Made by a program: the position numbers and the translations under genes. The notes beneath the pieces are model-generated. The model did not search any database. It saw only the letters and a program-made list of their open reading frames with translations, and was not told the origin of the DNA. DNA of 64,000 nt from Blautia glucerasea (GTDB lineage: Bacteria > Bacillota > Clostridia > Lachnospirales > Lachnospiraceae). Within the stretch, counting starts at the first letter, position 1. The number at the start of each line of letters is the position of its first letter. The stretch covers positions 1 to 64,000 of the forward strand of contig NZ_JAAITU010000007.1 of assembly GCF_013304385.1 (NCBI RefSeq), written 5' to 3'. Below are positions 43,984 through 53,097 of this stretch, piece after piece.

Positions 43984-46083
43984 ATGTACAAAAGTTATTC
44001 CATGGAATTAGCTGGAAGAACGCTTACTGTAGACATCGGACGTGTTGCAAAGCAGGCAAACGGTGCAGCCCTGATGCATTATGGCGATACCACTGTACTG
44101 GCAACAGCTACAGCATCAAAGGAGCCAAGAGAGGGAATTGACTTTTTCCCTTTAAGTGTAGAATATGAAGAGAAGATGTACGCTGTTGGGAAGATCCCGG
44201 GCGGATTCAACAAGAGAGAGGGAAAGGCCAGTGAGCATGCGATCCTTACTTCCCGTGTGATTGACCGTCCAATGCGTCCTCTGTTTCCTAAGGATTATAG
44301 AAATGATGTTACATTGGTAGATATGGTTATGTCTGTTGATCCGGAGTGCAATCCTGAGATCCCTGCAATGCTGGGCTCCTCCATTGCTACCTGTATTTCC
44401 GATATTCCATTTGACGGTCCATGTGCAACCACACAGGTTGGCCTGATTGATGGAGAGTTTATTATCAACCCAACTCTTGCACAGAAGGATATGTCTGACC
44501 TTCAGCTGACAGTTGCTTCCACAAGAGACAAGGTGATCATGATCGAGGCCGGAGCCAATGAGGTTCCCGAAGCAAAGATGATCGAAGCCATCTACAAGGC
44601 ACATGAAGTCAATCAGGAGATCATCAAATTCATCGATAAGATCGTAGCAGAGTGTGGTAAAGAAAAGCATACGTATCAGTCCTGTGCAGTTCCGGAAGAG
44701 CTTTTTGCAGCCATCAAAGAGATCGTTCCTCCAGAAGAAATGGAAGTGGCAGTATTCTCTGATGACAAGCAGACAAGAGAGAACAATGTGGCACAGGTTA
44801 CTGAGAAGCTGAAAGAAGCTTTTGCAGATAAAGAAGAATGGCTGGCTGTACTTGGTGAGGCTGTATACCAGTATCAGAAGAAGACTGTACGTAAGATGAT
44901 CCTGAAAGACCACAAGCGTCCGGATGGACGTGCCATCAAGCAGATCCGTCCTCTGGCTGCAGAAGTGGATATTATCCCCAGAGTTCATGGTTCTGCCATG
45001 TTTACAAGAGGACAGACACAGATCTGTACAGTGACTACTTTGGCACCGCTTGCCGAGGCACAGAGACTGGACGGACTGGATGAGTTTGAAACATCTAAGA
45101 GATATATGCATCACTACAACTTCCCATCCTACTCTGTAGGCGAGACAAAGCCGTCCAGAGGACCGGGACGTCGTGAGATTGGTCATGGAGCACTGGCAGA
45201 GAGAGCTCTTGTACCAGTACTTCCAAGTGAAGAAGAGTTCCCATATGCAATCCGTACAGTGTCTGAGACTTTTGAGTCCAATGGTTCTACTTCTCAGGCA
45301 AGTATCTGTGCATCTACCATGTCTCTGGAAGCAGCCGGAGTACCAATCAAGAAACCGGTTGCAGGTATTTCCTGCGGTCTTGTTACCGGAGATACAGATG
45401 ATGATTATATCGTCCTGACCGATATCCAGGGTCTTGAGGATTTCTTTGGTGATATGGACTTTAAGGTAGCAGGTACCCATGATGGTATCACAGCTATCCA
45501 GATGGATATTAAGATCCATGGTCTTACCAGACAAATCGTAGAGGAAGCAATTGCACGTACCAAAGAGGCAAGAGAGTACATCCTTACAGAAGTGATCGAG
45601 AAATGTATCCCAGGTCCACGTCCAAGCGTTGGCGCTTATGCACCTAAGATCATCCAGATCCAGATCGATCCGCAGAAGATTGGTGATGTAGTTGGACAGC
45701 GTGGAAAGACCATCAATACGATTATTGAGCGTACAGGTGTTAAGATCGATATTACAGACGAAGGCGCAGTTTCCATTTGTGGTGTTGATGCCAAGAGTAT
45801 GGAAGAAGCCAAGAAAATGATTGAGATCATTGCTACAGATTTTGAACAGGGTCAGATCTTTACCGGCCGTGTGATCAGTATTAAGGAGTTTGGTGCATTT
45901 GTTGAGTTTGCACCAGGCAAAGAGGGTATGGTTCATATTTCCAAGATCTGCAAGGAGCGCATCAACCGGGTAGAGGATGTACTTACACTTGGAGATAAGG
46001 TGACAGTGATCTGCCTTGGAAAAGACAAGATGGGAAGAATGAGCTTCAGCATCAAGGATGTTCCGGCAGAAGCAAGAAAATAA
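43984..46083 (+). CDS. pnp: Polyribonucleotide nucleotidyltransferase (PNPase)
   Basis: PNPase is a 3'-5' phosphorolytic RNase of the degradosome. The 699-residue protein has two RNase PH domains (GKIPGGFNKREGK near 76; KRYMHHYNFPSYSVGE and GRREIGHGALAERAL near 375-410), then KH (GDVVGQRGKTINTIIE near 565) and S1 (GRVISIKEFGAFVEFAPGKEG near 625) domains. ATG 43984 follows AAAAGGAG; an upstream extension to 43912 has no support. All catalytic-core blocks are in place. Confidence 0.97.
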   Translation: MYKSYSMELAGRTLTVDIGRVAKQANGAALMHYGDTTVLATATASKEPREGIDFFPLSVEYEEKMYAVGKIPGGFNKREGKASEHAILTSRVIDRPMRPLFPKDYRNDVTLVDMVMSVDPECNPEIPAMLGSSIATCISDIPFDGPCATTQVGLIDGEFIINPTLAQKDMSDLQLTVASTRDKVIMIEAGANEVPEAKMIEAIYKAHEVNQEIIKFIDKIVAECGKEKHTYQSCAVPEELFAAIKEIVPPEEMEVAVFSDDKQTRENNVAQVTEKLKEAFADKEEWLAVLGEAVYQYQKKTVRKMILKDHKRPDGRAIKQIRPLAAEVDIIPRVHGSAMFTRGQTQICTVTTLAPLAEAQRLDGLDEFETSKRYMHHYNFPSYSVGETKPSRGPGRREIGHGALAERALVPVLPSEEEFPYAIRTVSETFESNGSTSQASICASTMSLEAAGVPIKKPVAGISCGLVTGDTDDDYIVLTDIQGLEDFFGDMDFKVAGTHDGITAIQMDIKIHGLTRQIVEEAIARTKEAREYILTEVIEKCIPGPRPSVGAYAPKIIQIQIDPQKIGDVVGQRGKTINTIIERTGVKIDITDEGAVSICGVDAKSMEEAKKMIEIIATDFEQGQIFTGRVISIKEFGAFVEFAPGKEGMVHISKICKERINRVEDVLTLGDKVTVICLGKDKMGRMSFSIKDVPAEARK

Positions 46084-46108
46084 ATTCCATTATTACAATA
46101 AGAGCAAA

Positions 46109-46142
46109 GGGCTGCTGCAGGATTGATGTGGCAGCTCTTTTT
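46109..46142 (+). terminator. pnp terminator
   Basis: GGGCTGC at 46109-46115 pairs with GCAGCTC at 46131-46137 (one G-T pair) and is followed by five T residues. Confidence 0.7.
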
Positions 46143-46157
46143 ACAGGAGTTAGAATT

Positions 46158-46673
46158 ATGAGAAGAATTGGAAAATTCCATAAAGTAAGCTTTGAAAGAT
46201 TTGCCGGTGACTGGAAGGATTCATTTCCGGAAATGAAAGAGGAAGAAGTAAAGGCTGTATATGAGAATCTTTCTCTTCCCAGAAGAGCCACTGCAGGAAG
46301 TGCCGGGTATGATTTTTTTGCACCGGTAAGTTATACCATTAAGCCTGGTGAAACTGTGAAGATCCCTACTGGGATCCGTGTGGAAATGGAACAGGACTGG
46401 GTATTGAAATGTTATCCAAGAAGCGGTCTTGGATTTAAATACAGGCTGCAGCTGAATAATACAGTAGGGATCATTGACAGTGATTATTTCTATTCTGATA
46501 ATGAGGGACATATTTTTGCAAAGCTGACCAATGATTCAAAGGAAGGGAAAATTGTGGAGATTGCTGCAGGCACAGGCTTCATGCAGGGAATCTTTGTAGA
46601 ATACGGTATTACAGTAGATGATGATGTAACAGATGTGCGAAATGGCGGGTTTGGAAGTACCACAGGAAAATAA
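46158..46673 (+). CDS. dut: dUTP diphosphatase-like protein
   Basis: The 171-residue protein is a trimeric-type dUTPase homologue that would hydrolyse dUTP to dUMP. All five motifs can be seen in variant form: ATAGSAGYDFFAP, PRSGLGFKYRLQLNNT, GIIDSDYF, GTGFMQGIFVEYG and the C-terminal RNGGFGSTTGK. An N-terminal extension of about 35 residues precedes motif 1, longer than in typical dUTPases. ATG 46158 has AGGAG at 46145-46149. It lies just after the pnp terminator, so it depends on read-through or an unseen promoter. Confidence 0.88.
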   Translation: MRRIGKFHKVSFERFAGDWKDSFPEMKEEEVKAVYENLSLPRRATAGSAGYDFFAPVSYTIKPGETVKIPTGIRVEMEQDWVLKCYPRSGLGFKYRLQLNNTVGIIDSDYFYSDNEGHIFAKLTNDSKEGKIVEIAAGTGFMQGIFVEYGITVDDDVTDVRNGGFGSTTGK

Positions 46674-46694
46674 GGAAAACCTGGCAGACAAAAA

Positions 46695-46743
46695 AGAAGC
46701 CGGAGCCCCTGGAAGATTATTCCAGGGGAGCTCCGGCTTCTTC
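46695..46743 (-). terminator. Terminator overlapping the end of the DUF1292 gene
   Basis: A long stem (CCTGGAA/TTCCAGG core, extended by GCCGGAGC/GCTCCGGC) spans the stop codon at 46717. On the minus strand it is followed by TTTTTT. One arm is made by the last eight codons of the gene itself. Confidence 0.8.
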
Positions 46744-47103
46744 TGCATCCCGTGCATTCTGAAGGACAACATCAAAAGCAACGGCTGCTTTATTGTATTC
46801 TTCATCATCTTCAATATTTGCCAGCATTGGATCGCCGGATTCTGTGCGGGTGAAGGAGTAAAGATATACCTCTCCATCAGTATTCTGACCGTTCTCATCC
46901 AGAGGAAGAAGTGCAATGTATTCTTTTGCATCTACCGGGAAGATGGTCAGGATGGCACATTCTACTTCTGTATCATCCTCCATGGTGAGAGTGATGGTAC
47001 GGTGAGAAGAAATGTCACTGCCGCCACAGCCGCCTGCACAGGAAGCACAGTCGCTGGGGCTGCAGGAAGTACTGCCACTGCAGCCAAATTCTGTATCGCT
47101 CAT
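46717..47103 (-). CDS. DUF1292 family protein with Cys-rich N terminus
   Basis: The 128-residue protein contains a DUF1292 (YrzB-like) core, with ITLTMEDDTEVECAILTIFPV and YIALLPLDE (residues about 36-70) and an acidic C-terminal half. The first 30 residues are rich in Cys and Ser/Gly (C8, C14, C19, C22, C26), which is unusual and could bind a metal. The function of the family is unknown. It is a single-gene unit with its own terminator built into its 3' end. Confidence 0.8.
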   Translation of the reverse strand: MSDTEFGCSGSTSCSPSDCASCAGGCGGSDISSHRTITLTMEDDTEVECAILTIFPVDAKEYIALLPLDENGQNTDGEVYLYSFTRTESGDPMLANIEDDEEYNKAAVAFDVVLQNARDAEEAGAPLE

Positions 47104-47130
47104 AAAAATGAACCTCGCTTTTCTTTAATA

Positions 47131-47175
47131 TGATACCTGTGGATCGCTTTATACTTTGCAAACCCACAGGTATCA
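47131..47175. repeat. 12-bp inverted repeat upstream of the DUF1292 gene
   Basis: TGATACCTGTGG at 47131-47142 pairs with CCACAGGTATCA at 47164-47175. It sits between the antiporter gene and the DUF1292 start, where it could end the antiporter transcript (minus strand) or be an operator. No T run adjoins on the minus strand. Confidence 0.5.
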
Positions 47176-47205
47176 TTATACTAACAGATATGTAACCAGA
47201 TTGCA

Positions 47206-47292
47206 ATGACTGGTATTGTTTATTTGCTTAATGTATGACTGGTATTGTATATTTACTCAATATATCACTGGTATTCCTTATTTGCTTAACGC
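47206..47292. repeat. Three tandem 29-bp repeats at the antiporter 3' end
   Basis: Units start at 47206, 47235 and 47264, each opening ATGACTGGTATT or ATCACTGGTATT. The third copy covers the stop codon (47278-47280) and last four codons of the antiporter gene, so the outer copies look like duplications of the gene end. Confidence 0.75.
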
Positions 47293-48465
47293 CCTGGAAG
47301 AGGAACGGGAGTAAAGCAATTTCAGGAAAATAGGTGTGATCACGGAAGATACCAGGATCAGCAGGATCACAGCTGTGAAATACTTGGACTCGATCATACC
47401 AACCTGAAGGCCCTTTTGAGCAACGATCAGGGCAACCTCTCCACGAGTCATCATGCCTATTCCGATTTTGATAGAATCTTCGCCGCTAAAACCAAGTATC
47501 TTGGACATCAGTCCACAGCCTATAATCTTGGTGATCAGTCCTATTGCCACAAAAAGTACACAGAAAAGAAGAAGAGCAGGTGTCAGCTGATCAATGTTTG
47601 TTTTCAATCCAATGCTGGCAAAGAAAACAGGAGCAAATACCATGTATGAACTTACATCTGCCTTGCGGGCAATGTATTCTGCATCATCAATGCTGCACAG
47701 GATAATACCTGCCACATAAGCACCGGTAATATCAGCGATGCCGAAATATTTTTCTGCAATATAGGCCATGGCAAAGGCAAGTACAAAGCCGAAAATAGGA
47801 AGTCTCCTTGTATGAGGATAACGCTTGTCCAGCCACTGGAAGAATTTGCAGATCAGAACACCCAGGATGAAGAAAATCAGGAAAAACAGTACAGTGGAAA
47901 TGATCACCTTGGAAGGCTTGGAATTAGGATCTTTCATACCAATTACAAAGGTCAGTACAATGATCCCGATCACATCGTCAATGATCGCAGCACTCATAAT
48001 GGTTGTTCCGGTTTCTGTTTTAAGATAGCCCAGCTCCTTCAAGGTGGCAACCGTAATACTTACAGAGGTGGCTGTCAGGATCACTCCGGTAAAGATCGCA
48101 GAGTAAAAACCGGAAGAACCGCCGGGAGCAAAACCATAATAGCAGCTATAAAGCAGATATCCGCCAAGAAGCGGGACCAGTACTCCTGAACAGGCGATCA
48201 GAAAGGCTTTCCAGCCTGTACGCATCAGATCCTTCAGACTGGTCTGAAGACCGGCAAAAAACATAAGCAGAACAACACCGATCTCGGCCAGACCGCTGAT
48301 CAGATCTGTCTGCTGAACAAGACCAAGCATACAAGGACCGATCAGAAGTCCTGCAATGATCTCCCCTACAACCTGCGGTGCTTTCAGCTTTCCGGCGAGA
48401 AGACCACACAATTTGGCTGAGATCAGGATAATGGCCAGATCTTTGAAAATCTCATAAGTTTCCAT
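47278..48465 (-). CDS. Cation:proton antiporter (CPA2/Kef-Nha type)
   Basis: The 395-residue membrane protein has about 11-12 hydrophobic segments and fits the Na_H_Exchanger (PF00999) family. Visible blocks are VVGEIIAGLLIGPCMLG, GLAEIGVVLLMFFAGLQ, the core with ATSVSITVATLKELG and AIIDDVIGIIVL (the Asp pair of the ion site), and GIGMMTRGEVALIVA. There is no C-terminal RCK domain. It probably exchanges Na or K for protons at the cell membrane. It is read from its own promoter, divergent from xth. Confidence 0.9.
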   Translation of the reverse strand: METYEIFKDLAIILISAKLCGLLAGKLKAPQVVGEIIAGLLIGPCMLGLVQQTDLISGLAEIGVVLLMFFAGLQTSLKDLMRTGWKAFLIACSGVLVPLLGGYLLYSCYYGFAPGGSSGFYSAIFTGVILTATSVSITVATLKELGYLKTETGTTIMSAAIIDDVIGIIVLTFVIGMKDPNSKPSKVIISTVLFFLIFFILGVLICKFFQWLDKRYPHTRRLPIFGFVLAFAMAYIAEKYFGIADITGAYVAGIILCSIDDAEYIARKADVSSYMVFAPVFFASIGLKTNIDQLTPALLLFCVLFVAIGLITKIIGCGLMSKILGFSGEDSIKIGIGMMTRGEVALIVAQKGLQVGMIESKYFTAVILLILVSSVITPIFLKLLYSRSSSRALSK

Positions 48466-48518
48466 TCATAATTCCCCCTCATATAATAGGTATTTTAAGA
48501 TTCCTTTGTAACGGAACA

Positions 48519-48547
48519 ATTATAGCATTGCTGTTTTAGGTATGCAA
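48519..48547 (-). promoter_or_regulatory. Antiporter gene promoter
   Basis: On the minus strand TTGCAT (48542-48547) and TATAAT (48519-48524) are 17 bp apart. On the plus strand a TATACT box at 48582-48587 may drive xth, with a poor -35. Confidence 0.75.
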
Positions 48548-48678
48548 GCAAGAAAAGCTGTTTTTATCTGTTAAATTGTGTTATACTTATAACAGTATGC
48601 GAAAATGGATAAAAGCAATTGAAAACAGATTCGCAGCATCATATGGGCAGGTATCCTGCCCTGGTAAAGGAGCAAAGA

Positions 48679-49434
48679 ATGAAACTTATTTCATGGAACG
48701 TAAACGGGATCAGAGCCTGCCTGACCAAAGGATTTGAGGAGAGTTTCAAGAAGCTGGACGGAGATGTTTTCTGTCTGCAGGAAACCAAGTGTCAGGAAGG
48801 GCAAGTGAAAATAGAACTTCCGGGCTATCATCAGTATTGGAATTATGCCAATCGTAAAGGATATTCCGGCACAGCCATTTTTACAAAAAAGGAACCTCTT
48901 TCTGTTTTTTATGGAATGGGTATAGAAGAGCATGATAAAGAGGGGCGGATGATCACACTTGAATTTCCGGAAGCTTATGTAGTTACTGTATATACACCCA
49001 ATTCCCAGAGTGAACTTCGCCGTCTTACATACCGGCAGCAGTGGGAAGCAGATTTCCTTGTTTATCTGCAGAAACTTAAGGAGCAAAAGCCTGTGATCTG
49101 CTGTGGTGATATGAATGTGGCACACAAAGAGATCGATCTTAAGAATCCTAAGAATAATCGTATGAATCCAGGATTTACTGATGAAGAGCGGGCTTGCTTT
49201 TCAAAATTACTGGATCATGGCTTTACAGATACTTTTCGGTATTTTTATCCGGAACAGGAAGGGATTTATTCCTGGTGGTCCTACAGATTTAAGGCCAGGG
49301 AGAAAAATGCAGGATGGAGGATCGACTACTTTCTTACCTCTTCTTCATTAGAAGATAGATTAAAAGATGCAAAGATCCATACAGAGATTATGGGATCTGA
49401 TCATTGTCCGGTGGAATTGGAGATCAATCTTTAA
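48679..49434 (+). CDS. xth: Exodeoxyribonuclease III
   Basis: An AP endonuclease of the Exo III/EEP family that repairs abasic sites. The 251-residue protein shows MKLISWNVNGIRA at the start, FCLQETKCQ with the metal-binding Glu near 32, VTVYTPNSQ, CCGDMNVAHKEIDL near 140 and the C-terminal GSDHCPVELEI with the catalytic His. ATG 48679 has AAGGAG upstream; a longer frame from 48619 is not supported. Confidence 0.95.
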   Translation: MKLISWNVNGIRACLTKGFEESFKKLDGDVFCLQETKCQEGQVKIELPGYHQYWNYANRKGYSGTAIFTKKEPLSVFYGMGIEEHDKEGRMITLEFPEAYVVTVYTPNSQSELRRLTYRQQWEADFLVYLQKLKEQKPVICCGDMNVAHKEIDLKNPKNNRMNPGFTDEERACFSKLLDHGFTDTFRYFYPEQEGIYSWWSYRFKAREKNAGWRIDYFLTSSSLEDRLKDAKIHTEIMGSDHCPVELEINL

Positions 49435-49451
49435 AAGTAGGAGGGCAACAT

Positions 49452-51410
49452 ATGCAGTCTATGAATAACACCAGAATTAAACCGGGATATCCACAGGTCC
49501 TTGGGGCGTACAAGCTGGAGGGCGGATACAATTTTGCAGTTGAAGCTCCTGAGGATGCCCAGGTTTCCCTGCTCTTATATAAACGAAATCAGCTTGCACC
49601 AGTTGAGGAGATTCCTATGGGCCGGGAATACCAAACAGGCAGAGTTTTTGCCATCCGTCTTACAGATAAAAGCGTTGCCAGCTGCCAGTACAATTTTCTG
49701 ATCAACGGAAGCGTGGTTCAGGATCCCTGTGCCTGCCGTCTGACAGGCAGGAGGAAATTTGGAAGTCCGTATACTGAGGATCCTCATGCAGTACGGTGTG
49801 AGCTTCTTAAAGATACTCCATATGACTGGGAAGGAGATGAAGGGATCCAGAGAGAATATAAGGATATGATCCTTTACAAGCTTCACGTAAGAGGCTATAC
49901 AAAGGCTGCCGGAAGTACCATAAAGAAAAAAGGTACATTTCAGGGGCTGACAGAGATGATCCCTTATTGGAAGGATTTAGGGATAAATACCATTGAATTG
50001 ATGCCTGCCTATGAATTTCAGGAAGTGGCCGATAAAAAGGAACAGGAAGGGATGATCACCAGCCGAAGGAAAAAGGACGAAGTGAATTTCTGGGGGTATA
50101 TTCCTGGAAGTTACTTTGCCCCAAAGGAAGCCTACTGCGCCGGCAGAGATCCGGTACAGGAGTTTAAGGATATGGTCAAAGCACTTCATAAGGCTGGAAT
50201 TGGCTGCATTATGGAAATGTTCTTCCCTAGGGATATCAGTCCACTGATTCCTTTACATGCCCTTCAGTTCTGGAAAGAATATTACCATGTAGACGGTTTT
50301 CATCTTCTGGGAGACGGAGTTCCGCTGGAACTGCTTCTTCGGGATGGCCTTCTTGCCGGCACAATGATCATGACCCAGGGATACGATATGAATGAATTTT
50401 ACAGAGGACGGAAATTTGTACACCGTAGCTTTGCTGAATACAATCCGGGATTTCTTCAGGATATGCGGCGCTTTCTGAAAAGTGACGAGGATATGGTTTC
50501 AGCAGCCAGATACCGCCTCTCCAGAAATCCGGACACTTACGGTGTGATCAATTATATGGCCAGCCAGGATGGATTTACCATGAATGATATGGTATCTTAT
50601 AATTACAGACACAATGAAGCCAATGCAGAGGATAATTCGGACGGTTGCGCTTATAATTATTCCTGGAATTGTGGTATGGAAGGTCCAAGCAGGAAGACAG
50701 CCATCCGGCAGCTTCGGGAACGGCAGATCCGTAATGCATTTGCCATGGTACTTCTTGCACAGGGGACGCCTATGATCTACGGTGGAGATGAGATCTGTAA
50801 TTCCCAGGAAGGAAATAACAATGCCTATTGTCAGGATAACAGCATTGGCTGGGTAGACTGGAAAGGCCAAAAGAAAAATCAGGGGATCCATACGTTTGTA
50901 AAGAAGCTGATCCGTTTTCGAATGGAGCATCCCATCCTTCACGGGGCAACGCAGCTAAGAGAGTCAGATTATCTGGCAATGGGGCTTCCAGATATGTCCT
51001 TCCACGGCGAACGTGCCTGGTTTTGCAGCTCAGAGAATACCAGCCGCATGCTGGGCATTCTGTACTGCGGTGCATATGCAGGAGATCAAACAGCCGATGA
51101 GAATATTTACATTGGATATAATTTCTACTGGGAAAAGCGTTCTTTGGCATTACCGGATCTGCCGGATACCATGCAATGGAAAAAGGTGCTTGATACCTGG
51201 GATCTGACCGGAGATGGCTTCTATGAGAAAGAGAATGCCAGGGAGTATACCAAGTCTGTGGAGATCCAGCCAAGGAGCATTGTAGTGCTTCTTGGAGAAC
51301 GGCTTCCTGTTCCCAGCAAAAGAAAAAAGAAAATACGTGATACAAAAAATGCAGGGCAGGAGGTAAAACATGCATCCGTGGCTTCACTTCAAAACAATCA
51401 CAAAGCATAA
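49452..51410 (+). CDS. GH13-like protein lacking catalytic residues
   Basis: The 652-residue protein has the layout of GlgX/pullulanase-type GH13 enzymes: an N-terminal CBM48-like beta sandwich (YNFAVEAPEDAQVSLLL), a barrel and a C-terminal sheet. Family text is clear: DMILYKLHVRGYT, WGYIPGSYFAP, DGFTMNDMVSYNYRHNEAN and FAMVLLAQGTPMIYGGDEI. The catalytic sites are changed: the nucleophile stretch DGFRFD reads DGFHLL (Leu286), the acid/base Glu is Gln309, and DVVxNH reads EMFFPR. Only Asp373 is kept. It is probably not a normal glycosidase; glycan binding or regulation is possible. GGAGGG supports ATG 49452. It overlaps the next gene by 41 nt. Confidence 0.85.
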   Translation: MQSMNNTRIKPGYPQVLGAYKLEGGYNFAVEAPEDAQVSLLLYKRNQLAPVEEIPMGREYQTGRVFAIRLTDKSVASCQYNFLINGSVVQDPCACRLTGRRKFGSPYTEDPHAVRCELLKDTPYDWEGDEGIQREYKDMILYKLHVRGYTKAAGSTIKKKGTFQGLTEMIPYWKDLGINTIELMPAYEFQEVADKKEQEGMITSRRKKDEVNFWGYIPGSYFAPKEAYCAGRDPVQEFKDMVKALHKAGIGCIMEMFFPRDISPLIPLHALQFWKEYYHVDGFHLLGDGVPLELLLRDGLLAGTMIMTQGYDMNEFYRGRKFVHRSFAEYNPGFLQDMRRFLKSDEDMVSAARYRLSRNPDTYGVINYMASQDGFTMNDMVSYNYRHNEANAEDNSDGCAYNYSWNCGMEGPSRKTAIRQLRERQIRNAFAMVLLAQGTPMIYGGDEICNSQEGNNNAYCQDNSIGWVDWKGQKKNQGIHTFVKKLIRFRMEHPILHGATQLRESDYLAMGLPDMSFHGERAWFCSSENTSRMLGILYCGAYAGDQTADENIYIGYNFYWEKRSLALPDLPDTMQWKKVLDTWDLTGDGFYEKENAREYTKSVEIQPRSIVVLLGERLPVPSKRKKKIRDTKNAGQEVKHASVASLQNNHKA

Positions 51411-51903
51411 ACTGATGGTAATGGGTTATTGCTTTCGTATCGGACTATATAAGCAGGGCCTTCTTCATGATCTTTCCAAGTATTCGCCTGCGGAATTTCT
51501 TGTAGGATGCAGGTATTATCAGGGAGACCGTAGCCCAAACAATGCAGAAAGGGAGGCCACCGGAGTTTCCACAGCATGGCTTCACCATAAGGGAAGGAAT
51601 AAACATCATTATGAGCATTGGGTAGATTATTCCCTTGATGATTCACATGTGATCATGGGTGCGCCTATGCCCAGAAAATATATTGCGGAGATGGTGATGG
51701 ACAGGATCAGTGCATCCAGAACCTATATGGGAGATGCTTATACCTGTCAGGCTCCATTACAGTATTATCTGAAAAGCAAAAATAAATTATGGTTTGTACA
51801 TCCAAAGACCAAAAGAGATCTGGAAGCGCTTCTTCGGATCCTTAGTGACCATGGGGAAGAAAAAGCGCTTCATTATATTAAAAATGTATATCTTCGTAAA
51901 TAA
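51370..51903 (+). CDS. DUF5662 family protein
   Basis: The 177-residue protein has many conserved His, Asp and Tyr residues: KHKLMVMGYCFRIGLYKQGLLHDLSKYSP near the start, then WLHHKGRNKHHYEHW, and YIAEMVMDRISASR. The HD-like spacing LLHDLSKYS suggests a metal-dependent helical HD fold, but activity is unknown. The gene begins inside the end of the GH13-like gene with AGGAGG at 51356-51361, so the two are coupled. Confidence 0.8.
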   Translation: MHPWLHFKTITKHKLMVMGYCFRIGLYKQGLLHDLSKYSPAEFLVGCRYYQGDRSPNNAEREATGVSTAWLHHKGRNKHHYEHWVDYSLDDSHVIMGAPMPRKYIAEMVMDRISASRTYMGDAYTCQAPLQYYLKSKNKLWFVHPKTKRDLEALLRILSDHGEEKALHYIKNVYLRK

Positions 51904-51929
51904 CAAACTTACAAAAGGGGGCTTTTTAA

Positions 51930-53045
51930 ATGAAGAAATATGATTATCTGATCGTTGGAGCAGGTTTGTTTGGGGCTGTGTTTGCACATGAAGCGGCCCA
52001 AAAAGGGAAAACTTGTCTTGTGATTGACAAAAGAGATCATATTGGCGGAAATATTTATACAGAAGAAGTAGAAGGGATCCAGGTACACAGATACGGAGCC
52101 CATATTTTCCATACATCAAAGAAGAATGTGTGGGAATACGTGAACCAGTTTGCAGACTTTAATCATTTTGTAAATTCTCCGGTAGCTATCTACAAGGATG
52201 AGCTTTACAACCTGCCCTTTAACATGAACACCTTCCATCAGCTGTGGGGAGTAAAGACTCCGGCAGAGGCAAAGGCAAAGATCCAGGAGCAGATCAGCCG
52301 TATGCATATCACCCATCCAAAGAACCTTGAAGAGCAGGCTCTTGCTTTGGTTGGACAGGATGTATACGAAAAATTGGTAGAGGGCTATACCAGAAAGCAG
52401 TGGGGCAGAGAGTGTAAGGATCTTCCTGCATTTATTATCAAACGTTTGCCGCTCCGCTACATTTATGATAACAATTACTTTAAAGATCCTTATCAGGGAA
52501 TTCCAGTGGGTGGATATACCAAGATCATTAAGAAACTTCTGGAAGGAGTGCAAGTGTGCCTGAAAACGGACTTTTTTGCCAATCGTCAGGAGCTGTCTGC
52601 ACAGGCTGACAAGATCCTGTTTACAGGAATGATCGATGAATTTTATGATTACTGCTATGGGGAACTGGAGTACCGTTCACTTCGCTTTGAAACTGAGGTT
52701 CTGGATATGGGCAATTACCAGGGCAATGCAGTTGTGAATTACACAGATTATCAGGTGCCTTATACCAGGATCATTGAACATAAGCATTTTGAGTTTGGCA
52801 CACAGCCTAAGACTGTGATCACCAGAGAATATCCGGCAGCATGGGAAAAGGGCAAAGAGCCCTATTATCCTATCAACGACATGAAGAACAGTGAACTGTT
52901 TGACAAATATGAGCGTAGAGCCTTAGAAGAGAAAAATGTACTGTTCGGCGGACGTCTGGGTATGTATCGTTATATGGATATGGATAAAGTAATCGAAGAA
53001 GCCCTGAATATGGCAGAGACAGAACTGACCTATGAGGAACAGTGA
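51930..53045 (+). CDS. glf: UDP-galactopyranose mutase
   Basis: Glf interconverts UDP-galactopyranose and UDP-galactofuranose using reduced flavin, supplying galactofuranose for surface glycans. The 371-residue protein opens with the FAD motif YLIVGAGLFGAVFAHEAA and CLVIDKRDHIGGN, and has the family blocks YGAHIFHT, YTRKQWGREC, and EYPAAWEKGKEPYYPIND. Length is typical. No other polysaccharide genes adjoin, so it may serve loci elsewhere. Confidence 0.95.
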   Translation: MKKYDYLIVGAGLFGAVFAHEAAQKGKTCLVIDKRDHIGGNIYTEEVEGIQVHRYGAHIFHTSKKNVWEYVNQFADFNHFVNSPVAIYKDELYNLPFNMNTFHQLWGVKTPAEAKAKIQEQISRMHITHPKNLEEQALALVGQDVYEKLVEGYTRKQWGRECKDLPAFIIKRLPLRYIYDNNYFKDPYQGIPVGGYTKIIKKLLEGVQVCLKTDFFANRQELSAQADKILFTGMIDEFYDYCYGELEYRSLRFETEVLDMGNYQGNAVVNYTDYQVPYTRIIEHKHFEFGTQPKTVITREYPAAWEKGKEPYYPINDMKNSELFDKYERRALEEKNVLFGGRLGMYRYMDMDKVIEEALNMAETELTYEEQ

Positions 53046-53097
53046 CCTGCCGCCAATCGTAACAACAGAAAGAGAAAACCAGGAGGATATTGAATTT

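Noticed and set aside
44152-45936. 594-codon open frame antisense to pnp
   Set aside because: Cys/Leu/His-rich text with no family match and full overlap with pnp, which is certain; a coding shadow.
47206-47292. CRISPR-like repeats
   Set aside because: The 29-bp units are directly abutting with no spacers, so they are a plain tandem repeat.
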